This document shows positions 17,656 to 25,526 of a stretch of DNA of 45,405 nucleotides, piece by piece (within the stretch, counting starts at the first letter, position 1; each line of letters begins with the position of its first letter). Below the pieces are notes generated by a model. It was not told the origin of the DNA and ran no database searches. It saw only the letters and a program-made list of their open reading frames with translations. Source of the stretch: Pseudomonadota bacterium (lineage in GTDB: Bacteria > Pseudomonadota > Gammaproteobacteria > Steroidobacterales > Steroidobacteraceae). A program made the position numbers and the translations under genes. The stretch covers positions 1 to 45,405 of the forward strand of contig JADJOO010000024.1 of assembly GCA_016713725.1 (NCBI GenBank). Reading direction: 5' to 3'.

Positions 17656-17692
17656 GGGATGTGTAACATCCCGGCGTTTCGTTACACATCCC
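17656..17692. promoter_or_regulatory. Perfect 12-bp inverted repeat upstream of the metallo-beta-lactamase gene
   Basis: GGGATGTGTAAC (17656-17667) and GTTACACATCCC (17681-17692) are exact inverted repeats with a 13-base spacer, ending 23 bases before the ATG at 17716. There is no T run after them. The size and position suit a dimeric repressor or activator site, or a hairpin in the 5' leader. Confidence 0.55.
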
Positions 17693-17715
17693 ACCGTCAA
17701 TCCACGGAGGCTTCC

Positions 17716-18456
17716 ATGATCACCAACCACGCAGCGGGTACCAACGTCCACGAGATCGCGGCGGGCATCTATCGCATCAACACGCCGGTCGCCCTCCCGG
17801 GTGTGCCTGATGGCTTCAACTTCAACCAGTACCTCATCGTCGACGAGGCGCCGCTGCTGTTCCATACGGGGCCGCGTCGCCTGTTCCCGTTCGTGCACGA
17901 AGCGGTCGGCCGCGTGCTGCCGGTCGAGCGATTGCGCTACGTCGGTTTCTCGCATTTTGAAGCCGACGAATGCGGCGCACTCAACGAATGGCTGGCAGCG
18001 GCGCGCCACGCCGAGCCACTCTGCGGACAGATCGCCGCGATGGTCTCCGTCAACGACGTGGCGGACCGGCCGGCCCGCGCGCTCGCCGACGGCGAGGTGT
18101 TGAACCTCGGCCGGCACTCAGTGCGCTGGTTCGATACGCCGCACGTGCCGCACGGCTGGGACTGCGGCCTGCTGATGGAAACCTCCACGCGGACTTTCCT
18201 GTGCGGCGATCTTTTCACCCAGGGCGGTACCGGCGCGACGCCGCTCACCGAATCAGACATCCTCGGACCGAGCGAAGCGTTCCGGGCGCCGATGGATTAT
18301 TTTGCTCACGCCCCGGGTACCGGCTCGATCCTCGAACGCCTCGCGGCGGAGATGCCGAAGACGCTCGCGTGCATGCACGGGAGCGCGTGGCGTGGTGATG
18401 GTGCGGCCCTCATCCGGGCGCTCGCTGCGAGTCTTGAGGCCGGCGCACGGCACTGA
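17716..18456 (+). CDS. Metallo-beta-lactamase-fold, flavodiiron-like hydrolase
   Basis: This 246-residue cytoplasmic protein has the oxygen-binding di-iron subtype of the metallo-beta-lactamase fold. YVGFSHFEADECGALNEWLA corresponds to the HxExDxxG metal motif of flavodiiron proteins, TFLCGDLFTQGG supplies the bridging Asp, and CMHGSAWRGDG the last His. The flavodoxin domain of true flavodiiron NO/O2 reductases is absent. Members of this group are thought to act in oxidative or nitrosative stress, but the reaction is not known. CGGAGG, seven bases before ATG 17716, supports the start. The perfect palindrome just upstream suggests dedicated control. It stands alone. Confidence 0.8.
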   Translation: MITNHAAGTNVHEIAAGIYRINTPVALPGVPDGFNFNQYLIVDEAPLLFHTGPRRLFPFVHEAVGRVLPVERLRYVGFSHFEADECGALNEWLAAARHAEPLCGQIAAMVSVNDVADRPARALADGEVLNLGRHSVRWFDTPHVPHGWDCGLLMETSTRTFLCGDLFTQGGTGATPLTESDILGPSEAFRAPMDYFAHAPGTGSILERLAAEMPKTLACMHGSAWRGDGAALIRALAASLEAGARH

Positions 18457-18646
18457 TGTGCGATTCGGCGCGATTCGGCCAGAAGCAGGGGAGGCCGGAC
18501 CACTGAATCCATTCCATGTACGCACCTTCCGGCACCGCGCCCTCATGCATGCCTGCTAACGTGGGGCCGTGAGGAGGCCATGCGGAGGGCGACTCGGGTC
18601 GGGACTGTTCTGGCCGAGTCCGACCTGTGCCGACAGTCAGGAACTG

Positions 18647-19342
18647 ATGACCGAGCCGCCGAATGTCACCGCTCGCCCTGGGCTGCATGCTCGCAGCTGG
18701 GCTCGTGCCGTTGCCGTCGTGCTGATCTGCGCATCCGTCGCGCTCCTGTTGTCCTTCGATGCGGTGTACGACAGCCTGCAGCGGGCACTGTCCGCCGTTG
18801 AACCGAGCATTGCCGCGCATCCCCGGCTTGGCGCCGTCGCGTTCGTCGTGTTCGCCGCCCTATCGGCCATCCTGGCCTTCTTTTCCAGCGCGCTGCTGTT
18901 GCCGGCGGCCGTGTACACCTGGGGCACCACGGTCACCTTCGCATTGCTGTGGCTGGGTTGGTTGCTGGGTGGGATCTGCACCTATGCGCTCGGTCGCGGG
19001 TTGCGCAGGCCGCGAGGAAACGTGCCCAGGTCGTCCAGCAAGATCGATTTTTATCTGCAAAGGGCCCCGGGTGACGTCACGTTCGTGCTGGTCTTGCTGT
19101 TGTGTCTCGCCTTGCCGTCGGAAATTCCTGGCTACCTTTGCGGTTATCTCGGCGTGCGAGTCCGAACGTTTGTCCCTGCGCTGGCCATGGCAGAGCTGCC
19201 ATTCGCGACTGGCGCCGTCTTGCTCGGCGACGGTGTGGCCCATCGCCACATCGGGTGGCTGGTGGCCGTTGGCCTTATCGGCGCCGCACTCAGCCTGCTT
19301 GCCTTGCGGGCGCTGCGCAAGCGGCTCGAGCCGCCGTCGTGA
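18647..19342 (+). CDS. VTT-domain (TVP38/TMEM64, DedA-like) membrane protein
   Basis: This 231-residue inner-membrane protein has five or six predicted helices: AVAVVLICASVALLLSFDAV, AFVVFAALSAILAFFSSALL, LPAAVYTWGTTVTFALLWLG then WLLGGICTYALGRG, VTFVLVLLLCLALPSEIPGY, and a C-terminal pair. The layout and the re-entrant-like LPSEIPGYLCGYLGVR segment match the SNARE-associated Golgi (VTT) family, related to DedA lipid transporters. ATG at 18647 is used: AGGAACTG lies just before it, and residues upstream are not conserved in character. The substrate is unknown. It converges on the yqjK-like gene, with one base between the stops. Confidence 0.78.
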   Translation: MTEPPNVTARPGLHARSWARAVAVVLICASVALLLSFDAVYDSLQRALSAVEPSIAAHPRLGAVAFVVFAALSAILAFFSSALLLPAAVYTWGTTVTFALLWLGWLLGGICTYALGRGLRRPRGNVPRSSSKIDFYLQRAPGDVTFVLVLLLCLALPSEIPGYLCGYLGVRVRTFVPALAMAELPFATGAVLLGDGVAHRHIGWLVAVGLIGAALSLLALRALRKRLEPPS

Positions 19343-19343
19343 C

Positions 19344-19637
19344 CTAAGCGCCTGTGCGCAGCAGTGCCGCGGCGCGTTGCACGGCCACGGCGGCCGACAG
19401 TCCCAAGGTGAGTCCCCGCAACAGCCGGCGCGGCCGGATGACGACGAAGACGGCGGCGACTGCGCCAGCGAGCAGCAGCGGATGCGTTGCAGCCCGTCGC
19501 GCGACACTGACGACCGCATCGACCTTACGCAGCGAATAGGCGACGTCGTCGGTACTGGTCGCGAGATCCCGCCGTTGCAGCTCGCTGCGCGCGACGAGCA
19601 TGGCTCGTTTAGCGGCCAGTTCCTGTCTCCGGCTCAT
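19344..19637 (-). CDS. yqjK: YqjK-like protein
   Basis: This 97-residue protein has a basic N-terminal helix (MSRRQELAAKRAMLVARSEL) and one hydrophobic stretch (PLLLAGAVAAVFVVI). It fits YqjK-like proteins that follow yqjE. Its ATG at 19637 overlaps the TGA of yqjE (ATGA), so the three yqj genes form an operon reading leftward. Its function is unknown; in enterics the yqjDEK genes respond to stationary phase and envelope stress. Confidence 0.7.
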   Translation of the reverse strand: MSRRQELAAKRAMLVARSELQRRDLATSTDDVAYSLRKVDAVVSVARRAATHPLLLAGAVAAVFVVIRPRRLLRGLTLGLSAAVAVQRAAALLRTGA

Positions 19638-20038
19638 GGCGAAATCTGCTTGTCCAGCAGCTCCAGGTCCCGTTCAAGTTCGTCGAGGGTCGACGCAAGC
19701 AGGCGGGACTGCCGCCGCGTTCGTGCGCGTACTGCAAGATACGACGCGACCGTGAGAACGATGAAGCCGATGGCTACGCACACTGTTGCGGCCAGACGGT
19801 GTGTGTCCCAGTAAGCCGCAACCACCACGAGGCCGCTGAACAGCAGCGCCAGGCTGGCGAGCGCGAGCACGACCAGGCTTCCCAGCAGGAGCGCGACGAC
19901 GCGACGTACTTCTTCCTCGATCTCGGTGCCGAACAGCTCGACTCGCGTATGTGCCATCCCAACGAGCGTTGCAATCAGCGCGCGCAGGGAATCGAACAGG
20001 CCGCCAGCAGATCTTCCGGGTGCGTCGGACTCGTCCAT
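19634..20038 (-). CDS. yqjE: Phage holin family protein, YqjE type
   Basis: This 134-residue membrane protein matches PF07332: FDSLRALIATLVGMAHTRVE then LFGTEIEEEVRRV, followed by two hydrophobic segments (ALLLGSLVVLALASLALLFS and AATVCVAIGFIVLTVASYLA) and a charged C-terminal helix (ERDLELLDKQ). It is the middle gene of the yqj operon, 28 bases after yqjD and overlapping yqjK by four bases. Despite the family name, YqjE proteins are host membrane proteins, not lysis holins, and no phage genes are near. Confidence 0.82.
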   Translation of the reverse strand: MDESDAPGRSAGGLFDSLRALIATLVGMAHTRVELFGTEIEEEVRRVVALLLGSLVVLALASLALLFSGLVVVAAYWDTHRLAATVCVAIGFIVLTVASYLAVRARTRRQSRLLASTLDELERDLELLDKQISP

Positions 20039-20066
20039 CGCCGTGCTTGCTTGCAGTCGAACGCGA

Positions 20067-20372
20067 TCAGCGCCTGCCGATCAGCAGTCCGACCAGGAGC
20101 CCGATACCCGCCGCCACCCCGATCGACGGCCATGGGTTCTCATGGACATAGGCGTTGGTCTTCTGTGCGGCTTCTCGCGTGCGGGCCGCGATATCGTGTT
20201 CCAGTTCGCTCAGGCGGGCCCGAGCTTTGTGCAGGGATTCTTCCGCGTGCGCACGTGCCTTGGTTGCCCGCTCGCTCGCATCGCCAGCCGTGGCCTTCAA
20301 CAGATTCTCGGTGTCGCGGACGACAGCCTGTAAATCAGCCATGAGTCGTTCAGTACTGGTGTTGGTATCCAT
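20067..20372 (-). CDS. yqjD: DUF883 family, ElaB/YqjD-like ribosome-associated membrane protein
   Basis: This 101-residue protein has an N-terminal helical region (MADLQAVVRDTENLLKATAG) and a C-terminal anchor (WPSIGVAAGIGLLVGLLIGR) ending Arg-Arg, the standard ElaB/YqjD layout. E. coli YqjD anchors ribosomes to the membrane in stationary phase. ATG at 20372 is chosen because a strong AGGAGG lies eight bases upstream; the earlier in-frame ATG would overlap this site. It is the first gene of the yqjDEK operon. Confidence 0.84.
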   Translation of the reverse strand: MDTNTSTERLMADLQAVVRDTENLLKATAGDASERATKARAHAEESLHKARARLSELEHDIAARTREAAQKTNAYVHENPWPSIGVAAGIGLLVGLLIGRR

Positions 20373-20522
20373 GAGTCCTACCTCCTGACATTGACTCAAA
20401 TGCGCGGTTTCGGTCGCGCCTCAAGCTGAATTTACTCCGTTGAGGCGGACAGTGAAACCAGTAAAGTCAGCGTCAACGACCACCCGCAAACAAGTGCTGG
20501 CACCCACGGTGGGTCGTCCTGC

Positions 20523-22301
20523 CTAGGTGCTCCCGGTGGCCAGGCGCTTTCCCGCACCCTCGATCATCGCCTTGAATCGTGGATGATCGCGCAGGGTGTC
20601 CAGGTCGGGATCCACCTTCGCCCAGTTGACCGTTTCCAGAGTGTCCTTTGCGAGCACCGTCTCGAGCAGATTCAACGCGGTCTCGGCGTCGTTCAGGTCA
20701 AGGAAGCTGCAGGCGAAGTTGTAACGCATCGTCAGGTTGTCGGGATCGAGCAGCATCGCGCGCTTGGCCAGTTCCCGCGCGCGCTCACTCTGGTCGAGCG
20801 CGATCAGCGCCACCACCACGTAACCCATCGCCATGCCGTTGTCCGGTTCCTGAGCCGCGATTTTCTCGGCTCGCGCCAGCGTGCGCTGCGCAGCGTGGCG
20901 CAGCCCTTCCTTGTTGCCCAGCGACCGGTAGCAGGCAATCAGCATCGCCACCGATGAAAAGTCACTCTCCATGAGCGACGCGGCTTTCTCGTAGAATCTC
21001 GTGGCGTCTTCGTACCGGCCCTGTGCGTAATTCAGTCGCGCGGCAGACGTGTTGACCTCGATCGATTCCGAGTCGAGCCGCAAGGCCGTCGCGATCTCGC
21101 GTTGAGCGTCGTCGTACTGCGAAGTAGACGTCAGCACGCGCGCAATGGCGGCATGCGCCTCGGCAAGGTTGGCGTCGATCGACAGCGCCCTTTGCGCAGC
21201 CGCGAGTCCGCCATCACCGGGTTCGCTGAAATGAAAGCGCAATGCTGCCTGCGAAACAGCCATCAGTGCCCACGCAGCTGCGTATTCGGGATCGATCTCG
21301 GTGGCGCTGCGGCACAGGCGGATGATCGCCTCGCAACGGCGGACATTGCCGTAGTTGCCCGTGACGCTGTACCGGCGCGCCATCAGGTAGACGTTGTATG
21401 CCTCAAGATTCGTCGTGCCACGCTGCTCGATGGCTTTCTTCTCCTCGGGCAGGAGCTTCAGCTTGAGCGCGTCGACGATCGCTTCGGAAATTTCGTCCTG
21501 GATGGCGAAGATGTCGTTCAGGTCACGGTCATAGCGCTCGGCCCAGACGTGGCTGCCGCTTGACCCGTCGATCAGCTGCGCGCTGATGCGCACCCGCTGG
21601 CCGGCCTTGCGCACGCTGCCCTCGAGCACGTGACTCACCTTCAGCTGGCGCGCGAGCAATGGGATATCGACGTTCCTTCCCTTGAACGTGAACACCGTGT
21701 TGCGCGCGATGACCGAGAGCGCCGAGACCTTGCTCAGGTCCGTAATCACGTCTTCGGTGATGCCGTCGCTGAAGTACTCCTGCCCGGCGTCGCCACTCAT
21801 GTTGACGAAGGGCAGGACGCAAATCGCTACACGAGGTTTTGCGGGCGTGACGGCGGACGGATTCGCGCCCGCTTGCACTGGCGCCGAAGTTCCAGAGCGG
21901 GCGGCGCGCTGTTTCTCGATCATCGAGCCTAGAGCGCGCAGCAGTTCCTGGAACGGCGCGCTGGCCGGGTTTTCGTTCCAGTCATCGAGTTCGGTCGTGT
22001 GGATGGCGCGCACGTCCATCGGCAGCTTCGCCCCCTCGAATCGCACCGGCACCAGTATCCCCCGGTCAGCCACTTCGCGCGCCTCTCCGCGTACCCAGCG
22101 CGACGTGACCGACGTTTGTGTCCATACGACGATCGCAGCCGACGCTGCCTCCAGTTCGTTCTAGATCTGGCTGTCGAATTCCTGGCCCGTGTTGATCGCC
22201 GAATCCCACCATACCGTCCAGCCCTGCGCTTCTATTGCAGCTACCAGGGCCGCGACGCGCGACCGGTCGTTGCGTGAGTAGGAAACAAAAATATCGGCCA
22301 T
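20523..22301 (-). pseudogene. TIR-TolB-like-TPR protein interrupted by one amber codon
   Basis: Starting at ATG 22301, the first 46 codons read DIFVSYSRNDRSRVAALVAA and QGWTVWWDSAINTGQEFDSQ, the start of a TIR_2 domain. A TAG at 22163-22161 then interrupts, and the same frame continues NELEAASAAIVVWTQTSV and RWVRGEAREVADRGILVPV, so the TIR domain is otherwise complete, including the Glu after Trp-Val where TIR NADases have their catalytic Glu. Next come a TolB-N/FlgO-like segment (VAICVLPFVNMSGDAGQEYF, SDGITEDVITDLSKVSALSV) and five or more TPR-like repeats. The region after TAG can start at codon 77 (22073). The family is usually a putative signalling or stress protein. A GAG-to-TAG change would explain the stop. 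Confidence 0.8.
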
Positions 22302-22461
22302 GCTCGGAACCAGGTGCCCCGCAAATCCCCTGCGGCGGTCATAGCTTAACCCGTCGGAGCGGTATCGTATCGAGCCCCTGCCCGGGCTGGGTCGAGCCGG
22401 GCAGGCGGCGACGCCGGAAAATGACCTTTCCTATCTGTTCCTGCGTGATCACAATTGCCGC

Positions 22462-22839
22462 ATGACGACGCGCAAACGTGTAATCCCCGACATCGGCCGG
22501 CTCGATCGCGTCGTCGCCGATGCGCGCCGCGCGCGTGACCAGCGCGAGCAGGGCTACCGCGCACAGGCCTTGAAGCTTTTCCCGTGGATCTGTGGGCGCT
22601 GCGCCCGGGAGTTCGCGCAGACCAACCTGCACGAGCTCACGGTCCATCACAAGAACCACGACCACGATCACAACCCGCCGGATGGCAGCAACTGGGAGCT
22701 GCTCTGTCTCTACTGCCACGACAACGAGCACCAGCGTCATGTCGATCAGGGTGGCACTGCGCTGCGTGAGGCAGACCGTGCACCGGGCGTGACCCACTCA
22801 CCGTTTGCGGACCTGGCGTCTCTGATGAAGAAGTCCTAG
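22462..22839 (+). CDS. yajD: HNH nuclease family protein YajD
   Basis: This 125-residue protein matches YajD: PWICGRCAREF supplies two Cys, LTVHHKNHDHDHNPPDGSNW the His-His active-site region, and ELLCLYCHDNEHQRH the second Cys pair and the C-terminal His, so both the zinc knuckle and the HNH motif are complete. YajD is a stand-alone HNH protein conserved in gammaproteobacteria with no known cellular role. Its stop overlaps the stop of the convergent molybdenum hydroxylase gene by two bases. Confidence 0.88.
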   Translation: MTTRKRVIPDIGRLDRVVADARRARDQREQGYRAQALKLFPWICGRCAREFAQTNLHELTVHHKNHDHDHNPPDGSNWELLCLYCHDNEHQRHVDQGGTALREADRAPGVTHSPFADLASLMKKS

Positions 22840-24971
22840 ATCGGCAACGTCCGGACCCGCTTGCCGGTCGCCGCGAAGATCGCGTTGATCACGGCAGGCG
22901 TTGCGGGCGGCAGACCCGGTTCGCCGATGCCGCCGGGGGCCTCCGTGCTCGGCACGATGTGCACTTCGACCCTGGGCATCTCATCCATGCGCAGCATCGG
23001 GTAGTCGTTGAAGTTCGACTGCTCGACGCGCCCGTTCCTGACCGTGATCTTCTCGTGCAATGCGGCGCTGAGGCCGAAGACAACCGCGCCTTCCACCTGC
23101 CGATGGATCACGTCCGGATTCACCGTGCGCCCGCAGTCCACGGCCGCGACGATCCGTTGCACTCGCGGCTTGCCGTTCGCATTCATCGAGACCTCGGCGA
23201 CCTGTGCGACAAAACTGCCGAAACAGTTCGTGATCGCCACGCCGCGATGCACGCCTTGCGGCAGGGGCGAGCCCCAGCCGGCCTTTTGCGCCGCGAGATC
23301 GAGCACGCCGCGCAGGCGCGGCTGCCTGGCCAGCAGCGAACGGCGAAATTCGACGGGGTCCTTGCCGGCCGCCGCCGCGATTTCGTCGATAAACGCTTCG
23401 ATGAAATACACGTTCTGCGAATGACCGACCGAACGCCAGAACCACGGCGGAATGCCCGGCTCCGCCCGGGCGTATTCCACGCGGAGGTTCGGGAATGCGT
23501 ACAGCATGTCGGCGATGCCTTCGACCGCGGCTTCGTCGATTCCTTTCGGCAGCTCGGTCGCGAAGCCGGCAGCAATCGACAAAGCCGGCGACGCGACACG
23601 TGCGGTGAGTGAGACCGGATTGCCGGCCGCATCGAGACCCGCCGTGAAACGCGTGACCGACGCCGGTCGATAGAACCACGCGCGCATGTCGTCCTCGCGC
23701 GTATAGACGAGTTTCACCGGTACCCCGGCCGCCTTGGACAGCAGCGTAGAAGCGATGACGAAGTCCGGCGCGAAGCGGCGACCGAAGCCACCGCCCAGGT
23801 ACGTCGTGTGGACCTGCACCTGCTCGGGGGCCAAACCGGTCAACTGCGCAATGATCCCCTGATGCGGGCCCGGGCCCTGTGTCGGCGCCCACACTTCGGC
23901 GGCTCCTGCGCGCACCCAGGCCGTGCAGTTCATGGGCTCCATGCAGGCGTGCGCGAGATAGGGAGCTTCGTAGACGGCTTCGATCGTCTTCGCGACGGCG
24001 ACGCTCACGTCGCCCTCGTTGCGTGCAACTGCGCCCGGCCTGGTCGTCGCGTCGGTCAGCAGTTTCGAGATGCCTGCGGAAGACAACGAACCAAGCGCGC
24101 CGTCGTTCCATTTCACGACCAGTGCGTCTCGGCCCTTAAGTGCGGTCCAGTAACCATCCGCCAGCACCGCGACGCCTTGCGGAATCTGCACCACCCGCCG
24201 CACGCCCGGGATAGCTTTCGCAGCGGCATCGTCGACCGACACGATCGTCGCGCCGGGCACCGGTGCGTGCACCATGACCGCCGTGAGCAGTCCCGGCACC
24301 TTGACGTCGATGCCGAATCCCGCGCTGCCGTCGACCTTGGCCGGCGTGTCGATGCGGGTCAGGCCCTTGCCGAGAATCCGGAAATCCTTCGGGTCCTTGA
24401 GGCCCGGATTCTGCGGCACCGGCAGTTTCGAGGCGGCCGCAACGAGCTCGCCGTAGCCGGCGGACTTGCCGTCGGGTCCCATGACGCGACCGTCCTGCGT
24501 GCGGCACGCCGCGGCGTCGACGCCCCAATTTCCAGCGGCCGCGGCGACCAGCATTTCGCGTGCTGCCGCGCCGGCCTTGCGCATCGGTTCGTAGTGACCG
24601 CGGATCGCGGTCGAGCCCCCCGTGGCCTGCATGCCGAACAGAGGATTGTTGTACGCCTTGTCCACCGGCGCCTGCTCGAGCTTGACACTCTTCCAGTCGG
24701 CGTCGAGTTCCTCGGCGACCAGCGAGGCAATGCCCATGTGCACGCCCTGGCCCATTTCCGACAGGCCGCAGATGACCGTGACCTGCCCATCCGGGGCGAT
24801 GCGCAGGAACGCGTTCGGTGCAAAGCCGGTTGCCTGGCCTGGCTCTGCGGCGGCCGCGGCCTGCGCGAATCTGGACGACACGGGCAGCGTGAACCCGATG
24901 ACGAGCGCGCCGGTGGTGGCCGCGGAGCCTTTGAGGAATTCGCGGCGCGTGGTGAATGGGTTGGTGCTCAT
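22836..24971 (-). CDS. Molybdopterin-binding large subunit, isoquinoline 1-oxidoreductase (IorB)-like
   Basis: This 711-residue subunit of a xanthine-oxidase-family hydroxylase has a twin-arginine signal (TRREFLKGSAATTGALVIGF), so the enzyme is probably exported folded to the periplasm. Family segments are VICGLSEMGQGVHMGIASLV, NNPLFGMQATGGSTAIRGHY, VRRVVQIPQGVAVLADGYWT, TTYLGGGFGRRFAPDFVIAS, EPGIPPWFWRSVGHSQNVYF and GGIGEPGLPPATPAVINAIF, where the Glu of GIGEPG is the family's active-site Glu. It would hydroxylate an N-heterocycle or aldehyde; the substrate is unknown. The electron-transfer 2Fe-2S subunit gene lies 15 bases upstream in the same operon, and the XdhC-MocA gene diverges beyond it. 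The frame is intact. Confidence 0.9.
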   Translation of the reverse strand: MSTNPFTTRREFLKGSAATTGALVIGFTLPVSSRFAQAAAAAEPGQATGFAPNAFLRIAPDGQVTVICGLSEMGQGVHMGIASLVAEELDADWKSVKLEQAPVDKAYNNPLFGMQATGGSTAIRGHYEPMRKAGAAAREMLVAAAAGNWGVDAAACRTQDGRVMGPDGKSAGYGELVAAASKLPVPQNPGLKDPKDFRILGKGLTRIDTPAKVDGSAGFGIDVKVPGLLTAVMVHAPVPGATIVSVDDAAAKAIPGVRRVVQIPQGVAVLADGYWTALKGRDALVVKWNDGALGSLSSAGISKLLTDATTRPGAVARNEGDVSVAVAKTIEAVYEAPYLAHACMEPMNCTAWVRAGAAEVWAPTQGPGPHQGIIAQLTGLAPEQVQVHTTYLGGGFGRRFAPDFVIASTLLSKAAGVPVKLVYTREDDMRAWFYRPASVTRFTAGLDAAGNPVSLTARVASPALSIAAGFATELPKGIDEAAVEGIADMLYAFPNLRVEYARAEPGIPPWFWRSVGHSQNVYFIEAFIDEIAAAAGKDPVEFRRSLLARQPRLRGVLDLAAQKAGWGSPLPQGVHRGVAITNCFGSFVAQVAEVSMNANGKPRVQRIVAAVDCGRTVNPDVIHRQVEGAVVFGLSAALHEKITVRNGRVEQSNFNDYPMLRMDEMPRVEVHIVPSTEAPGGIGEPGLPPATPAVINAIFAATGKRVRTLPI

Positions 24972-24986
24972 GGCTGTCTCCGTGCC

Positions 24987-25448
24987 TCAGGCGCCGAGCG
25001 TCGCGGCCGCATCCTTGATGGCCGCGCGAATTCGATTGTAGGTGCCGCAGCGGCAGAGGTTCCGACGCATGGCTTCGTCGATGTCGATGTCGTTGGGCTT
25101 GGGATTGCGTGCCAGCAAGGCGGCCGCGCTCATGATCTGCCCGCTCTGGCAGTAGCCGCATTGCGGCACGTCGTTGCGGATCCACGCGGCCTGCAGGGCC
25201 TGGCCGATGCGGTTCGAGCCCATCGCCTCGATCGTGGTCACCTGCTTACCGGCCACCGCTTCGAGCGCGGTCACGCAGGCGCGCACCGGCTTGCCGTCGA
25301 CGTGGACCGTGCAGGCGCCGCAGGCAGAGATGCCGCAGCCGAACTTGGTGCCGGTGTAGCCAAGCTCATCGCGCAATGCCCACAACAACGGAGTGTCAGG
25401 CGTAGCGGAGAGCTGGACGGTCTTGCCGTTGAGCGAGAGTGAAATCAT
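24987..25448 (-). CDS. 2Fe-2S small subunit, IorA-like
   Basis: This 153-residue protein is the iron-sulfur partner of the molybdenum subunit. The N-terminal plant-type ferredoxin domain has CGISACGACTVHVDGKPVRA, and the C-terminal all-helical domain has CGYCQSGQIM and NLCRCGTYNRIRAAI. All eight cluster ligands are present. It passes electrons from the Mo centre to an acceptor, probably a cytochrome. It is the first gene of the leftward operon, 67 bases from the divergent xdhC-mocA gene; both may be controlled from that space. Confidence 0.92.
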   Translation of the reverse strand: MISLSLNGKTVQLSATPDTPLLWALRDELGYTGTKFGCGISACGACTVHVDGKPVRACVTALEAVAGKQVTTIEAMGSNRIGQALQAAWIRNDVPQCGYCQSGQIMSAAALLARNPKPNDIDIDEAMRRNLCRCGTYNRIRAAIKDAAATLGA

Positions 25449-25501
25449 GACGTTGCCCCAGCGCAGGATCAGGTGCCGGTGGGCCGGCCCGTGGAATTTA
25501 G

Positions 25502-25526
25502 TATAAAGCGATCCTATGGAAGGATC
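25502..25526 (+). promoter_or_regulatory. TATAAA box and inverted repeat at the xdhC-mocA start codon
   Basis: TATAAA (25502-25507) stands nine bases before the ATG at 25516 and no ribosome-binding site lies between, so a transcript from this -10 would be leaderless or nearly so. GATCCT (25510-25515) and AGGATC (25521-25526) form a perfect 6-bp inverted repeat flanking ATGGA and covering the start codon. A matching -35 is not evident. Confidence 0.4.

Noticed and set aside
19634..20038. Holin gene as a sign of a prophage
   Set aside because: It is the YqjE type in a normal yqjDEK operon; no phage structural or lysis genes are present.
22161..22163. Amber codon as a site for an unusual amino acid (pyrrolysine)
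   Set aside because: No pyl genes or context; other genes here end normally in TAG (for example yajD and the regulator). A base change is simpler.
20523..22301. TIR gene as part of an anti-phage defence island
   Set aside because: The neighbours are yqjDEK, yajD and metabolic genes; no defence partners or mobile elements are near.
23808..25442. A 544-codon open frame on the forward strand
   Set aside because: Antisense to the molybdenum hydroxylase large and small subunit genes.
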